Counted from the stretch's first letter, positions 52,811 to 61,828 are shown. The stretch: DNA of 64,000 bases from an uncultured Fibrobacter sp. (GCA_946414075.1 CAMKNA010000002.1:62001-126000); one strand, 5' to 3'. Notes: generated by a model from the sequence alone, not told the origin. Numbers and translations: made by a program.

Positions 52811-54697
52811 ATGGCTACAGAAAAGATGGAGTTCCAGACCGAAGTTCGCGACATGCTGAACTTGATGATCAATTCCCTTTACAGCAACAAGGAAATCTTC
52901 CTCCGCGAACTCGTTTCGAACGCGGCGGACGCACTCGACAAGCGCCGTTTCCTCTCGCTCTCGAACGCCGACTTGCTTCCGCAGGGCACGCAGCTCCGCA
53001 TCGATATCTCGGTGAACAAGGAAGGCAAGCGCATCGTTGTCGAAGACAACGGTATCGGCATGAACAAGGAAGACTTGATCAACTGCCTCGGCACCATCGC
53101 TCGTAGCGGCACCAAGAACTTCATCAAGAATTTGAAGGAAGGCGACAAGGGCAGCGTCGATCTCATCGGCCAGTTCGGTGTGGGTTTCTACTCCGTGTTC
53201 ATGGTCGCCAAAAAGGTCGAAGTGTTGACGCTCAAGGCCGGCGAGAAGCAGGGTTACCTGTGGGCCTCCGAAGGCACGGGCGACTTCGAAATTTCTGAAG
53301 CCCCGCTCGACAAGGTCGGCACCAAGATTACGCTTTACCTGAAGGATGACGAAGACGCCGAAGACTTCGCGAGCGAATGGAAAATCAAGGACATCGTCCA
53401 GAAGTACAGCGGCTTTGTTAGCTACGGCATCTACTTCCACCCGGAACCGACCAAGAACGACAAGGGCGAAATCGAAGAAAAGCCCGAAGAACGCCTGAAC
53501 GAAAAGCAGGCCTTGTGGCGCCAGAGCGAAAAGGAAGTCACCGAAGAACAGTACAAGGATTTCTACAACGTCATCAGCCACGAAGCCGACGAACCGGCCG
53601 CCTGGAGCCACAGCCACGCCGAAGGTTCCCAGGAATTCTGGAGCTTGGTCTACATTCCGTCTAAGGCTCCGTTCAACATTTGGCACAACGATGCTTTGCA
53701 TGGCCTGAAACTCTATGTGAAGAAAGTCTTTATCATGGACGACTGCAAGGACTTGCTGCCGCCTTGGCTGCGCTTTGTGCGCGGCGTGGTGGATAGCGAA
53801 GACTTGCCGCTGAACGTGTCCCGTGAAATCTTGCAGAACAACAAGATTATCACCAACATCCGTAAGCACGTCATCAAGAAGGTGCTCGACTCCCTGCAGA
53901 ACATGGCCGACAAGGATGCCGCCAAGTACAACGCCTGGTGGCGCGAACTCGGCATGGTCCTTAAGGAAGGCTTCTACATGAACTGGGAACATCTTGACGA
54001 ACTCAAGAAGTTGCTCCGTTTCGAAAGCACCAAGACCGAAGGCGACGCTCTCGTGGGCCTCGACGAATACGTGAAGCGCATGCCGGAAGGCCAGAAGGAA
54101 ATCTACTACCTCATCGGCGACAAGAACGCCGTGAAGTCTAACCCGATGCTCGAAGCCTTCAAGGCCAAGGGTTACGAAGTGTTGCTCATGAGCGACGGCA
54201 TCGACGAGTTCATGATGTCGAGCCTCCAGGAATTCGGCGACAAGAAGTTCCACGACATCGCCCGCGGCGACGTGGACTTCGAAAAGACCGAAGACGAAAA
54301 GAAGGCTGAAGAAGAAAACAAGGGACTCTTCAAGGGCCTCTGCGAAAACCTGCAGAAGGTCTTGGACGAAGACATCAAGGAAGTCCGCGTGTCTAGCCGC
54401 CTGAAGGATAGCCCCTGCTGCCTCGTGACCAGCGAAGACGCCATGAGCGCCCAGATGGAACGCATGATGAAGGCGATGGGCCAGAAGAACTTGCCGAAGA
54501 GCAAGCGCATTCTGGAAATCAACCCGACGCACCCGATTTGCGAAATGCTCAAGAAGAAAGCCGAAGCCAAAGAAGACCTGGGCGATTGGCCGAAGGCCCT
54601 CTACGGTCAGGCTCTGCTTGCCGAAGGCTCTCCGCTCCCGAACCCGGCTGAATATGTGTCCGCGATTACAAAATTGCTGACGGCTTCCGTCAAATAA
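52811..54697 (+). CDS. htpG: Hsp90-family chaperone HtpG
   Basis: 628 residues. ATP-binding GHKL motifs NAADALDKRRF, DNGIGMNKED and GQFGVGFYSVF (about 35-130), the middle client-binding domain with GVVDSEDLPLNVSRE and a C-terminal dimerisation domain. Codon use is strongly biased (GAA, AAG, TTG), consistent with high expression. Shine-Dalgarno aagga. A sigma-54 element upstream suggests regulation unlike the usual sigma-32 or HrcA control. Confidence 0.98.
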   Translation: MATEKMEFQTEVRDMLNLMINSLYSNKEIFLRELVSNAADALDKRRFLSLSNADLLPQGTQLRIDISVNKEGKRIVVEDNGIGMNKEDLINCLGTIARSGTKNFIKNLKEGDKGSVDLIGQFGVGFYSVFMVAKKVEVLTLKAGEKQGYLWASEGTGDFEISEAPLDKVGTKITLYLKDDEDAEDFASEWKIKDIVQKYSGFVSYGIYFHPEPTKNDKGEIEEKPEERLNEKQALWRQSEKEVTEEQYKDFYNVISHEADEPAAWSHSHAEGSQEFWSLVYIPSKAPFNIWHNDALHGLKLYVKKVFIMDDCKDLLPPWLRFVRGVVDSEDLPLNVSREILQNNKIITNIRKHVIKKVLDSLQNMADKDAAKYNAWWRELGMVLKEGFYMNWEHLDELKKLLRFESTKTEGDALVGLDEYVKRMPEGQKEIYYLIGDKNAVKSNPMLEAFKAKGYEVLLMSDGIDEFMMSSLQEFGDKKFHDIARGDVDFEKTEDEKKAEEENKGLFKGLCENLQKVLDEDIKEVRVSSRLKDSPCCLVTSEDAMSAQMERMMKAMGQKNLPKSKRILEINPTHPICEMLKKKAEAKEDLGDWPKALYGQALLAEGSPLPNPAEYVSAITKLLTASVK

Positions 54698-54716
54698 TCA
54701 CGCGCAATGTGCCATT

Positions 54717-54750
54717 AAAAAAAAGACCGCGATTCACTCGCGGCCTTTTT
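54717..54750. terminator. bidirectional terminator between htpG and yebC
   Basis: CCGCGA-ttcac-TCGCGG (54727-54743) with an A run before and T5 after; it serves both convergent genes. Confidence 0.8.
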
Positions 54751-54775
54751 CATTGAGAAATGCCAGTCGAAGGAC

Positions 54776-55522
54776 TTATTCGGCAGCGTCCATGTCCGCT
54801 TCGTCGATTTCGGCGTTGTGGTACACATCCTGCACATCGTCGTGGTCTTCGAACTTGTCGATGAGCTTCAGCAGCTTCACGGCGTCGTCGTGGCCCAGCT
54901 TCACAGGGTCATTGGGAACGTAGCTGAGCTCGGCACTCATCATCTCGATGTTCGCAGCTTCCAGAGCCTTAGAAACGGCATCGAAGGCTTCGGGGCTGGT
55001 AGAGATTTCATGTACGCCGTCTTCGGTGGACATGTCTTCGGCACCGGCTTCGAGAACCAGGTCCATCACCTGTTCTTCAGGATACTTTTCGGCATCGACG
55101 ACAATCACGCCTTTGTAGGTGAAAGCCCAGGACACGGAACCGGATTCGCCCATGGATCCGCCGTTCTTGTTGAAGATGTTGCGGACTTCGGCAACGGTAC
55201 GGACCTTGTTGTCGGTCATGCACTGCACCATAATGGCGACACCAGCCGGGCCGCGTCCTTCGTACAGCGGTTCCGTCATTTCAGTACCGGAGTTGGCACC
55301 CGTACCCTTGGCGATGGCGCTTTCGATGTTCTTGGTGGGCAAGCTCTGGCTCTTGGACTTGAGAATTGCCGCACGGAGACGGGGGTTGGCGTCGGGGTTT
55401 CCACCACCGAGCTTTGCGGCAATGGAAATTTCCTTAATCAACTTGTTCCACGCCTTGGCGCGGGCAACATCTGTCTTAGCTTTCTTGCGTTTAGTGGTGG
55501 CCCATTTGGAGTGACCAGACAT
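54776..55522 (-). CDS. yebC: YebC/PmpR-family regulatory protein
   Basis: 248 residues. MSGHSKWATTKRKKAKTD is the invariant N-terminus, followed by AAKLGGGNPDANPRLRAAI and YEGRGPAGVAIMVQCMTDN. Family members act as transcriptional regulators or in relief of ribosome stalling at proline stretches. Shine-Dalgarno gaggt. Convergent with htpG. Confidence 0.96.
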   Translation of the reverse strand: MSGHSKWATTKRKKAKTDVARAKAWNKLIKEISIAAKLGGGNPDANPRLRAAILKSKSQSLPTKNIESAIAKGTGANSGTEMTEPLYEGRGPAGVAIMVQCMTDNKVRTVAEVRNIFNKNGGSMGESGSVSWAFTYKGVIVVDAEKYPEEQVMDLVLEAGAEDMSTEDGVHEISTSPEAFDAVSKALEAANIEMMSAELSYVPNDPVKLGHDDAVKLLKLIDKFEDHDDVQDVYHNAEIDEADMDAAE

Positions 55523-55575
55523 AAATACCTCTATCGGGTTTCAATGTTAATGTTTTGTTAAACTCTTCGAGAAAA

Positions 55576-56493
55576 CTATTCTTCGTCTTCGTCATCTTCA
55601 TAGACGACTTTTTTCTTTTTCTTCTTTTTCTTTTTCTTCTTTACGACAGGCTCTTCTTCGTCCTCGTCATAGGATTTTTTCTTCTTTTTCTTCTTCACGA
55701 CCGGGGCTTCTTCCTCGTCTTCGTCGTAAGAACGCTTCTTCTTTTTCTTCTTGACAACCGGTTCTTCCTCTTCTTCTTCGGCCTCTTCAGCAGCAGCACG
55801 CTTCTTCTGCATCATGGCACGACGGCGCTTTTCCTTCACCGTCAGGTTGGAACCATCTTCATCCTCTTCGTCCTCGTCATAGGAGCGCTTCTTTTTCTTC
55901 TTCGCGACAGGTTCTTCCGGCTCAGCAGCAGGAGCGGGAGCAGGACGCTCCTGCTTCTTCAGGTTAGCCTGAAGCTGCTTCTTGTCCATAGGAATTGCGG
56001 AAGCCTTGGTAATCTCATCTTCAAAGGCACCGCCCCAAACAGAGCCCAGGGCCGTACCGGCAGAAATAGCATCCTTGAAAATGCCCATGGCCCATTCGTC
56101 ATTGGCAGGCGGCAACAGGCGGAACTTCACATTGCGGACCTGGGTGGGTTCATCTTCCAGGAACAGCATCATGTCGAATACGCCCACCTGATACTCCTTG
56201 CCGTCCGTACCGGCGGCAGGTGCCGGAATATAGGCCACAACGGCATACAGCGTACCGTCATAAAGGGCGGTGTTCAAAAGCTCAGCATCGCCAGCCACAA
56301 TATGGACATCACCAATTGCCTGGAACGCCCAAGGAGCGACTTCAACCTTGAGAGAGAACTTTTGCCATCCACCTTCAGCAGGCTTCAATTTCAGAAGCGA
56401 ACTTGAAAAAGCCTGAAACTCAGGTTTCGTATCCCCTTGTGCAAAACTCAGCACGGCGAACGCCATAAAAAGCATGCATAGTAGTTTTTTCAT
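55576..56493 (-). CDS. secreted protein with repetitive Lys/Asp/Glu tail
   Basis: 305 residues. Signal peptide (about 1-19), then a beta-rich domain of about 150 residues containing VEVAPWAFQAIGDV and VGVFDMMLFLEDEP. A long low-complexity tail follows with four imperfect units of the form P-V-V/A-K5-12-R/K-S-Y-D-E-D-E-E, separated by an Arg/Ala helix (RRRAMMQKKRAAAEE). Charge alternates strongly: lysine blocks and acidic blocks. Such a tail could bind metal, peptidoglycan, nucleic acid or partner proteins; the sequence alone cannot decide. The encoding A-rich tract may slip, so repeat number can vary. ATG 56493 gives the signal peptide. Confidence 0.65.
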   Translation of the reverse strand: MKKLLCMLFMAFAVLSFAQGDTKPEFQAFSSSLLKLKPAEGGWQKFSLKVEVAPWAFQAIGDVHIVAGDAELLNTALYDGTLYAVVAYIPAPAAGTDGKEYQVGVFDMMLFLEDEPTQVRNVKFRLLPPANDEWAMGIFKDAISAGTALGSVWGGAFEDEITKASAIPMDKKQLQANLKKQERPAPAPAAEPEEPVAKKKKKRSYDEDEEDEDGSNLTVKEKRRRAMMQKKRAAAEEAEEEEEEPVVKKKKKKRSYDEDEEEAPVVKKKKKKKSYDEDEEEPVVKKKKKKKKKKKVVYEDDEDEE

Positions 56494-56529
56494 CTTCTTT
56501 TCCTTTTTTTGTTTAAACTCTAACAATCC

Positions 56530-58143
56530 CTAATTCTTGAAGAACAAAGCCTTGGCCGCTTCGAACATCGGATCCTTTTCATCCGGGTTGCGGCATTCGG
56601 TATAGATACGGACCTTGGGTTCCGTACCGGACGGACGCACCAGCATCCAGGAGTCGTCGTCAAAAATCACCTTCACGCCGTCGAGGGTCAGGAGCTGCTT
56701 CACGGTCTTTTCGTTGTTGCCAACCATGACCTTAGCACCCGGCTTGGCGATATCGGCGATGGCGTTCACCTTGGCCTTCAGCGGTTCGCCCACAAGGGAC
56801 TTGTCCACTTCGAAACCAGAGCGGGTCGGGTAGAAGCGACCATATTCTTCGTACAGGGCATCCAGGTATTCACCCAGGTTCTTGCCCGTAGTAGCCATAA
56901 TTTCAAGAGCAATCAGGAGACCGAACTGGGCATCCTTTTCCAGCGTGTTGTTCAGGCCCGAGATACCATCGGACTCTTCGAAGGCCACCAGAGCCTTCTG
57001 CTTGGCATTGCGGGAAAGCCAGGGGCGGAAGTTCTTGAAGCCCACCGGAGTTTCCATCACGGGCACGCCCAGCTTTTCGGCAATGATATTCACAAAGTTG
57101 GAGGTAGCGACGGACTTGGCCACGCAGCCCTGTTCCTTGCGCCAGGTAGCCATGTAGTGGAAAGCGATGGCGCCGAACTGGTTCATGTCGATTTCGCGAG
57201 TGCCGTCGTAGAAACGGATACGGTCACCATCCGGGTCAAAAATGGCACCCAGGCGGAACCAGGACTTGCTTTCGTCCAGAACCTTGCGGACCTTTTCCAG
57301 GTTCTTGCTGGACGGTTCGGGGGCGATGCCGCCGAACAGGGAGTCATCCTCGTTACGGAGCGTAATCAGGCATTCCGGATTGTCGAGAAGAGCGGCCGGA
57401 CGGCGACGGGTAGAGCCGTGCACATGGTCGCATACGAGAGTCAGACGGCCCTTCTTGATAAATTCCTTGATGCGGTCGAACTTGATGGTGCCCTGCTTTA
57501 CGAGAAATTCCTTGTAAATCTTGAGAGAATCGATAATTTCCCAGTCGACCTTGCCCACCGGTTCAAACTTCCAGGTGGCCATCATTTCGTTGCTGAGCTT
57601 GGTAATCACATTCGTGATTTCCGGACCAGCAGGACCGCCGTCGGCCGGGTTGAACTTGATGCCGTTGTAGTGGCTCGGATTGTGGCTCGGCGTCATATTG
57701 ATGGAGCAGGCGGCACCCAGCATCTCGATGCAGGCGGAAAATTCTGGTGTGGGCATCTCGCCACCGTAGTAGACCTTAACACCGGCCTTGGCAAACTGGT
57801 CGGCCACGGCTTCGCAGAATTCATGACCAAGCAGGCGGTTATCGTGACCCACCACCACGCCACGCTTCTGGAGTTCGGCAAAGTCCTTCACGCCCAAAGC
57901 TTCAAACAATTCAGGAGTAGCTTCCTTGTAGAGACGCACGATGGCGGCACCCACCACCTGCAAGTTGCGGAGCGTAAATTCGGAACCGATTTCGCCGCGC
58001 CAGCCAGATGTACCAAAGCTCACCTTGGCGGGCTCCTGGGAAGTCAGGGCGACCTGCTTCACCTGTTCGACCAGACCCATATCTGTCGCGGGATTAAACT
58101 CGGGGGACTGTATTTTCTTCCAAATCTGGGTAATGTTATCCAT
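56530..58143 (-). CDS. phosphoglucomutase/phosphomannomutase family enzyme
   Basis: 537 residues, alpha-D-phosphohexomutase. Phosphoserine loop TPSHNPSHYNG (S153), metal-binding DPDGDRIRF, sugar-binding FEESDGISG and phosphate-binding RPSGTEPKVRI appear in order. Interconverts hexose 1- and 6-phosphates for glycogen or surface-sugar synthesis. The exact substrate cannot be fixed by motif. Shine-Dalgarno aagga, divergent from the 70-residue gene. Confidence 0.93.
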   Translation of the reverse strand: MDNITQIWKKIQSPEFNPATDMGLVEQVKQVALTSQEPAKVSFGTSGWRGEIGSEFTLRNLQVVGAAIVRLYKEATPELFEALGVKDFAELQKRGVVVGHDNRLLGHEFCEAVADQFAKAGVKVYYGGEMPTPEFSACIEMLGAACSINMTPSHNPSHYNGIKFNPADGGPAGPEITNVITKLSNEMMATWKFEPVGKVDWEIIDSLKIYKEFLVKQGTIKFDRIKEFIKKGRLTLVCDHVHGSTRRRPAALLDNPECLITLRNEDDSLFGGIAPEPSSKNLEKVRKVLDESKSWFRLGAIFDPDGDRIRFYDGTREIDMNQFGAIAFHYMATWRKEQGCVAKSVATSNFVNIIAEKLGVPVMETPVGFKNFRPWLSRNAKQKALVAFEESDGISGLNNTLEKDAQFGLLIALEIMATTGKNLGEYLDALYEEYGRFYPTRSGFEVDKSLVGEPLKAKVNAIADIAKPGAKVMVGNNEKTVKQLLTLDGVKVIFDDDSWMLVRPSGTEPKVRIYTECRNPDEKDPMFEAAKALFFKN

Positions 58144-58168
58144 AACGGTTCCTTATAAGTTTAAGCAA

Positions 58169-58189
58169 GGAAAATTTAGTAAATTTTCC
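58169..58189. promoter_or_regulatory. perfect palindrome overlapping a -10 box
   Basis: GGAAAATTT-AGT-AAATTTTCC, nine-base arms. It contains the TAAATT box (58180-58185) that precedes ATG 58193 by seven bases, and lies in the divergent gap with the phosphohexomutase gene. A dimeric regulator site is possible. Confidence 0.5.
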
Positions 58190-58192
58190 CCC

Positions 58193-58405
58193 ATGGTTTA
58201 CATTCTTTTGATTCTCGCCAGTCTTGTCGGCATCGCCATATCCGTTTTTTACCTGCGTAAGAACATTGTACGCATTCGCGAAAAGAACAAAAACGAGCCC
58301 AAGGCCTACAAACGGGGGCTGAACTATGTGGTCACCTACCTATGGTACGGGTACCTGTTAGTTTTCTTCGTGGGACTGACGATCAACAATCTTGGGAACT
58401 GGTAG
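58193..58405 (+). CDS. small two-helix membrane protein
   Basis: 70 residues: an N-terminal membrane helix (MVYILLILASLVGIAISVFY), a basic cytoplasmic loop (KNIVRIREKNKNEP) and a second helix (LLVFFVGLTINNL). The start follows from the -10 geometry and the membrane-protein N-terminus; a longer frame upstream is an antisense shadow. Its 3' end overlaps the Nudix gene by 23 bases in convergent orientation. Function unknown. Confidence 0.6.
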   Translation: MVYILLILASLVGIAISVFYLRKNIVRIREKNKNEPKAYKRGLNYVVTYLWYGYLLVFFVGLTINNLGNW

Positions 58406-59117
58406 CCTTCAGCCACCGTTCGTACAGGAATAGCGCAATCAGATTCTTCCCATCTATGAATTGACGGGCAGCTTCTTCGTACGGGAGCACCACCGTCTTA
58501 ATCCATTCGATTTCTTCGGTATACTGCTGATCCCGGCCATCCATGGCAGCAAGTTCTTCTGGGGTCACATCCCGTTCAATCGCATACAGCCGAATTCGCT
58601 CGTCTAACAGGCCACAGCTAGCGGCAAAGCCGTCGCTCTTCCCCTGGTACCAGAAGTCCATCAGGTCAATCAGCTCGGAATCATCGGCCTTAATCTGAGC
58701 CTCTTCTTCCAGCTCCGAAAGGGCTACCTTGCGGTAGTCCCCCGTCCAGTCCAAAATTCCTGCAGGGATTTCCAGAGAAGCCTGTTCACTAATAGCAAAC
58801 CGGGGCTGCCGCACCAGCAACAAGTATTTTTTCCCTTCACAACGAAGCACCACCAGAATCCCAACGGCATTCCCGCGAACAAGGACAATCCCATGAACAG
58901 GGCGTCCATCAGGAAGCGTCGCCGTAGCGTTCAGCTTTATAAAGAGCGGCTGGCGGCCTTTACGCAAAAAGTCCACCGATGTAAAATGGACCTTCGTTAT
59001 TTTGAATTTCGCCGAGGTCGTCGCCAACCATTCCTGAAAAATCCGGCTTTCCAAAATGGAGCTGTAATCCGCTTCGGTTATTTCTGAAGCAAAGGAATAC
59101 TCAATATCATTATTCAT
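58383..59117 (-). CDS. Nudix hydrolase with divergent Nudix box
   Basis: 244 residues resembling ADP-/UDP-sugar diphosphatases: LLLVRQPRFAISEQASLEIPAG leads to the Nudix helix (G-I-L-D-W ... A-L-S-E-L-E-E-E-A-Q-I). The usual R-E-x-x-E-E-x-G has Ser for the first Arg and Gln for the Gly, while the metal-binding Glu residues are kept. Activity towards nucleotide sugars is plausible. Confidence 0.75.
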   Translation of the reverse strand: MNNDIEYSFASEITEADYSSILESRIFQEWLATTSAKFKITKVHFTSVDFLRKGRQPLFIKLNATATLPDGRPVHGIVLVRGNAVGILVVLRCEGKKYLLLVRQPRFAISEQASLEIPAGILDWTGDYRKVALSELEEEAQIKADDSELIDLMDFWYQGKSDGFAASCGLLDERIRLYAIERDVTPEELAAMDGRDQQYTEEIEWIKTVVLPYEEAARQFIDGKNLIALFLYERWLKATSSQDC

Positions 59118-59149
59118 AGAAAAACCAATGGGGGGCCAAGGAATTTCCT

Positions 59150-60229
59150 CTAATGGCGGTTTTTAGGTTTGGCCGCACTGACCGTAGCCTTTTGCCAAAC
59201 GGAGCGCAGGGAATCCATGCTAACCGAATCTGGCACCATATAACCCCGGCTCAAGTCATACCAGAACATGTCCTTTTGAGTGGACGGCCCACAATAATCC
59301 TTGCTTTCGTCCGGAGTGTAGAGTTGCCGGACAACATTCATTTCCCGCAATGTCCCATAGGCCGAAGAAATGAAGGAATTGACAGAGCCGCATTCAGGAA
59401 TTTTTTCCACATAGTACAAATGAGTGTGCCACAAGGTGTCCAGGTGCTTTTTCACCGTCCCCAATTCACTGGAATCATTTTCCCACCCTGCCGACTTACA
59501 ATAAATCAAGGTAGAATCGGCACAGCGCAACCGCAGGGGAACCAGGGCCGTATCGTCCATGGCCCAAGCACTTGGAAACAAAGTGTCAGGAACGGTCTTC
59601 TTGCATTTGTCCATGCGGAACTTGCAAGTGGATTTCATAGAACGCCAATAGTAGACCCTTGGCGTCAGGGAATCCAGGACTTTCAGCAAAGACGGCGACC
59701 CCTTTGTACGCAAGGGAAGGGCTCCTATGGAATCATACAGGGAATCCACATACAATTTAAAGGTATCCCTGCTAAATGTCCCACGACGAACGAGAATCGT
59801 GTCCAGCAAGGAATCCAGACTGTTGTATATGTTGATTTGGGCAATTCCATCAAGTCCATTCCTATCGATATAATGCTTGATAACCGTATCGGGCCTATAC
59901 ATCGGGGATGCACAATCTTCCACCGTAGTCTGATACCTAATGATGGGACGCATCGACAAGATGGAATCCTGCCGTTGGGAATCCAGATCCACAGATTTCA
60001 GCGCACAATTGGAGAAAGACCAAATGCTATCCATGCCTATGTACAGGGTGTCGCCTGCCAGGTGGATTAAGCTACCCGAATCTAGCTCCGCGGCCAAAAA
60101 ATAACCTTCTCCGGCATAGACATCCTGGGAGTTGGAAATGTCAATGGCACCGTCATCATCCTGGGTACAAGCCACTACCAGCAGTACCAAAACAGCAAAG
60201 AGCAACGATATCTTCTTCAGGGAACTCAC
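59150..60229 (-). CDS. lipoprotein of unknown function
   Basis: 359 residues starting at GTG with Shine-Dalgarno gagg. Lipobox LVVAC (Cys about residue 21). The mature part is rich in Asp, Ser, Leu and Tyr with several Cys, and repeated SLDSL/DSLYDSI motifs may form short coils. No family recognised. It follows the degenerate-M23 gene by 18 bases on the same strand, so it may belong to the same envelope unit. Confidence 0.6.
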   Translation of the reverse strand: MSSLKKISLLFAVLVLLVVACTQDDDGAIDISNSQDVYAGEGYFLAAELDSGSLIHLAGDTLYIGMDSIWSFSNCALKSVDLDSQRQDSILSMRPIIRYQTTVEDCASPMYRPDTVIKHYIDRNGLDGIAQINIYNSLDSLLDTILVRRGTFSRDTFKLYVDSLYDSIGALPLRTKGSPSLLKVLDSLTPRVYYWRSMKSTCKFRMDKCKKTVPDTLFPSAWAMDDTALVPLRLRCADSTLIYCKSAGWENDSSELGTVKKHLDTLWHTHLYYVEKIPECGSVNSFISSAYGTLREMNVVRQLYTPDESKDYCGPSTQKDMFWYDLSRGYMVPDSVSMDSLRSVWQKATVSAAKPKNRH

Positions 60230-60247
60230 AAAGACCTCAAACCTGTA

Positions 60248-61171
60248 CTACAGGCCTATCTGTTCCTTGAATTTAGAAATTTTAACCGAATCTACCGGGT
60301 GGCTCTCTGCAAAGAAATCGTTCCAACGAACAAAATGTCCATTGCGACGAATCGTCAGGTAGATGGCAGCACCATCCTTTGGTGCAATACGGCCCACCAG
60401 CGTATGGGCATCCACCTTATCACCTGGCGAAAACAAAATGGAATCACGGTCGTAACGGAAAAGCCCCGACATTTTAGAGCTGACATTATACCCATGATTA
60501 ATTTCTACAAAATAGCCCAGGGAATCTTTTCCTGCCGCCATGATTGTTCCCGGAAGGATGGGGCGTACAGGAGCTTCTCCCACGCCATGCAGCTTGTCCA
60601 TGGCTAGTAACGCTTCCTGGCCGGTGAAATCAAAGTCTTCCGATATAGAAAGAGAAGACCAACCCAAAGGCTGTTCAGGGCATACCCCAGGAAACCTGCA
60701 ACCCGTGGAAGCGTCGACCCATACCATAGACGAATCCGCCATGGGAATATGCAAGTAGGCACTAGATACAGAGTCGTCGTGAAGAACGAACAGGCCCCTT
60801 GAAAAGTCCGCTATGGGAGCAACCCAATGGATGGTTGAAACAGAGGCCTTGCGACGCGAAGCCACATACCGCAGAAAGCTATTGGGCAATTCGGCCATGG
60901 AATCCCTGACAAACCACGAACATTGCCCAAGGTCCCCATCCAATTCAAAGGCTTTTCCGGAATTCTTCTCACACTCAACCTTCCAAGAGGGGGCATCGAC
61001 CACCGCATCCGCACCAGGCAGAGGCAGCATCTCAACCACCATAGAAAAAAAGCCCAAGCGGTAGGCCAACAATAAGGCCACCCCCAAAAGAATTAACCGG
61101 AATAAAGGAAACTTGTGAGATCCCGACTTATACTTACGTTTGCAGCGGTATTCCGAGAATTCGACAGGCAT
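60248..61171 (-). CDS. membrane-anchored degenerate M23 (LytM-like) protein
   Basis: 307 residues with one N-terminal membrane helix (about 25-45) and a C-terminal LytM-type fold (about 205-295: VRPILPGTIMAAGKDSLGYF, then FSPGDKVDAHTLVGRIAP). The metal ligands of active M23 peptidases are gone: the L-Y-x-H position reads SKMSG and the H-L-H-F-E strand reads IYLTIRRNG. Like other degenerate LytM proteins it may regulate, rather than cut, peptidoglycan. It starts three bases after the STAS gene (TAATGAATG), so translation is coupled. Confidence 0.7.
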   Translation of the reverse strand: MPVEFSEYRCKRKYKSGSHKFPLFRLILLGVALLLAYRLGFFSMVVEMLPLPGADAVVDAPSWKVECEKNSGKAFELDGDLGQCSWFVRDSMAELPNSFLRYVASRRKASVSTIHWVAPIADFSRGLFVLHDDSVSSAYLHIPMADSSMVWVDASTGCRFPGVCPEQPLGWSSLSISEDFDFTGQEALLAMDKLHGVGEAPVRPILPGTIMAAGKDSLGYFVEINHGYNVSSKMSGLFRYDRDSILFSPGDKVDAHTLVGRIAPKDGAAIYLTIRRNGHFVRWNDFFAESHPVDSVKISKFKEQIGL

Positions 61172-61174
61172 TCA

Positions 61175-61816
61175 TTACATCAAGATGAACACAGCCAACG
61201 CGGCAAAAAGTAGAATAACAACCGCAATCACCGGAGCCACCTTGTGAGTCATGGGCGGTTCTGCAAACGGATCGCCAATGCCCTCTTTTTCCTCGTCGTC
61301 CTTTTTCTTGATGATGGCGTTAAAGCTCTTGGTGAAGCGACGATTAAGACCCGTCTTGCGATCTGTGCGGCGGGGAGCCTCGGAGCCACCCACATTCTGG
61401 GAAGCTACAGCTGCCACGACAGGCTCTTCGGGAGCGGCAGTGGCGGATTCTTCCGGAGACTGGCTATGCAGGGAGAAGGACATCATCTCCGCCTCAAAGG
61501 AGAACACCTTCAACTTGGAAGCAAGCCCAGCCTTCATAAGACCATCGGCGATTGTCTTGCTGTTGGAAAGCAGAGCCAGCATACCGCCCTTGGCGGAAAG
61601 TTCCTGCTGGAACTGGATAAAGGCATTGTAGGCGTCACTATAGACAAAGTCTAGACCCATCAAATCCACAGCGACAAACTTGTCGTCAGGATTGGAATCG
61701 ATCAGGGCGCGAACATCTTTCTTGAATTGCTCCGCATCGAAGGCCCCAATCGGATTGAGAGGGGCAGACAAAAGGTCAAAAATTCCGACTTCGCGATAGT
61801 TCTTCAGAGGATTCAT
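61175..61816 (-). CDS. STAS-domain protein with C-terminal membrane anchor
   Basis: 213 residues. The N-terminal STAS-like domain (about 8-110) has NPIGAFDAEQFKKDV, VAVDLMGLDFVYSDAYNAF and a following L-A-L-L-S strand. The phosphorylatable D-S-S-G of anti-sigma antagonists is replaced by YSDAYN, so Ser is retained in a changed context. An Ala/Pro/Glu linker and basic segment lead to a single C-terminal membrane helix (VAPVIAVVILLFAALAVFILM; tail-anchored). ATG 61816 is preferred to 61822 because TATATT (61823-61828) ends six bases before it. First gene of a three-gene envelope unit. Confidence 0.7.
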   Translation of the reverse strand: MNPLKNYREVGIFDLLSAPLNPIGAFDAEQFKKDVRALIDSNPDDKFVAVDLMGLDFVYSDAYNAFIQFQQELSAKGGMLALLSNSKTIADGLMKAGLASKLKVFSFEAEMMSFSLHSQSPEESATAAPEEPVVAAVASQNVGGSEAPRRTDRKTGLNRRFTKSFNAIIKKKDDEEKEGIGDPFAEPPMTHKVAPVIAVVILLFAALAVFILM

Positions 61817-61822
61817 GGGCAA

Positions 61823-61828
61823 AATATA
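61823..61828 (-). promoter_or_regulatory. -10-like box of the STAS gene
   Basis: TATATT on the minus strand, ending six bases before ATG 61816; leaderless-type spacing. Confidence 0.45.

Noticed and set aside
52715..54532. 605-residue minus-strand frame opposite htpG
   Set aside because: Antisense shadow of a highly codon-biased gene; composition (Val/His/Phe-rich) is that of complementary codons, and no start signal is seen.
57941..58192. N-terminal extension of the 70-residue membrane protein
   Set aside because: Overlaps the phosphohexomutase gene antisense; the membrane-helix start at 58193 and its -10 box fit better.
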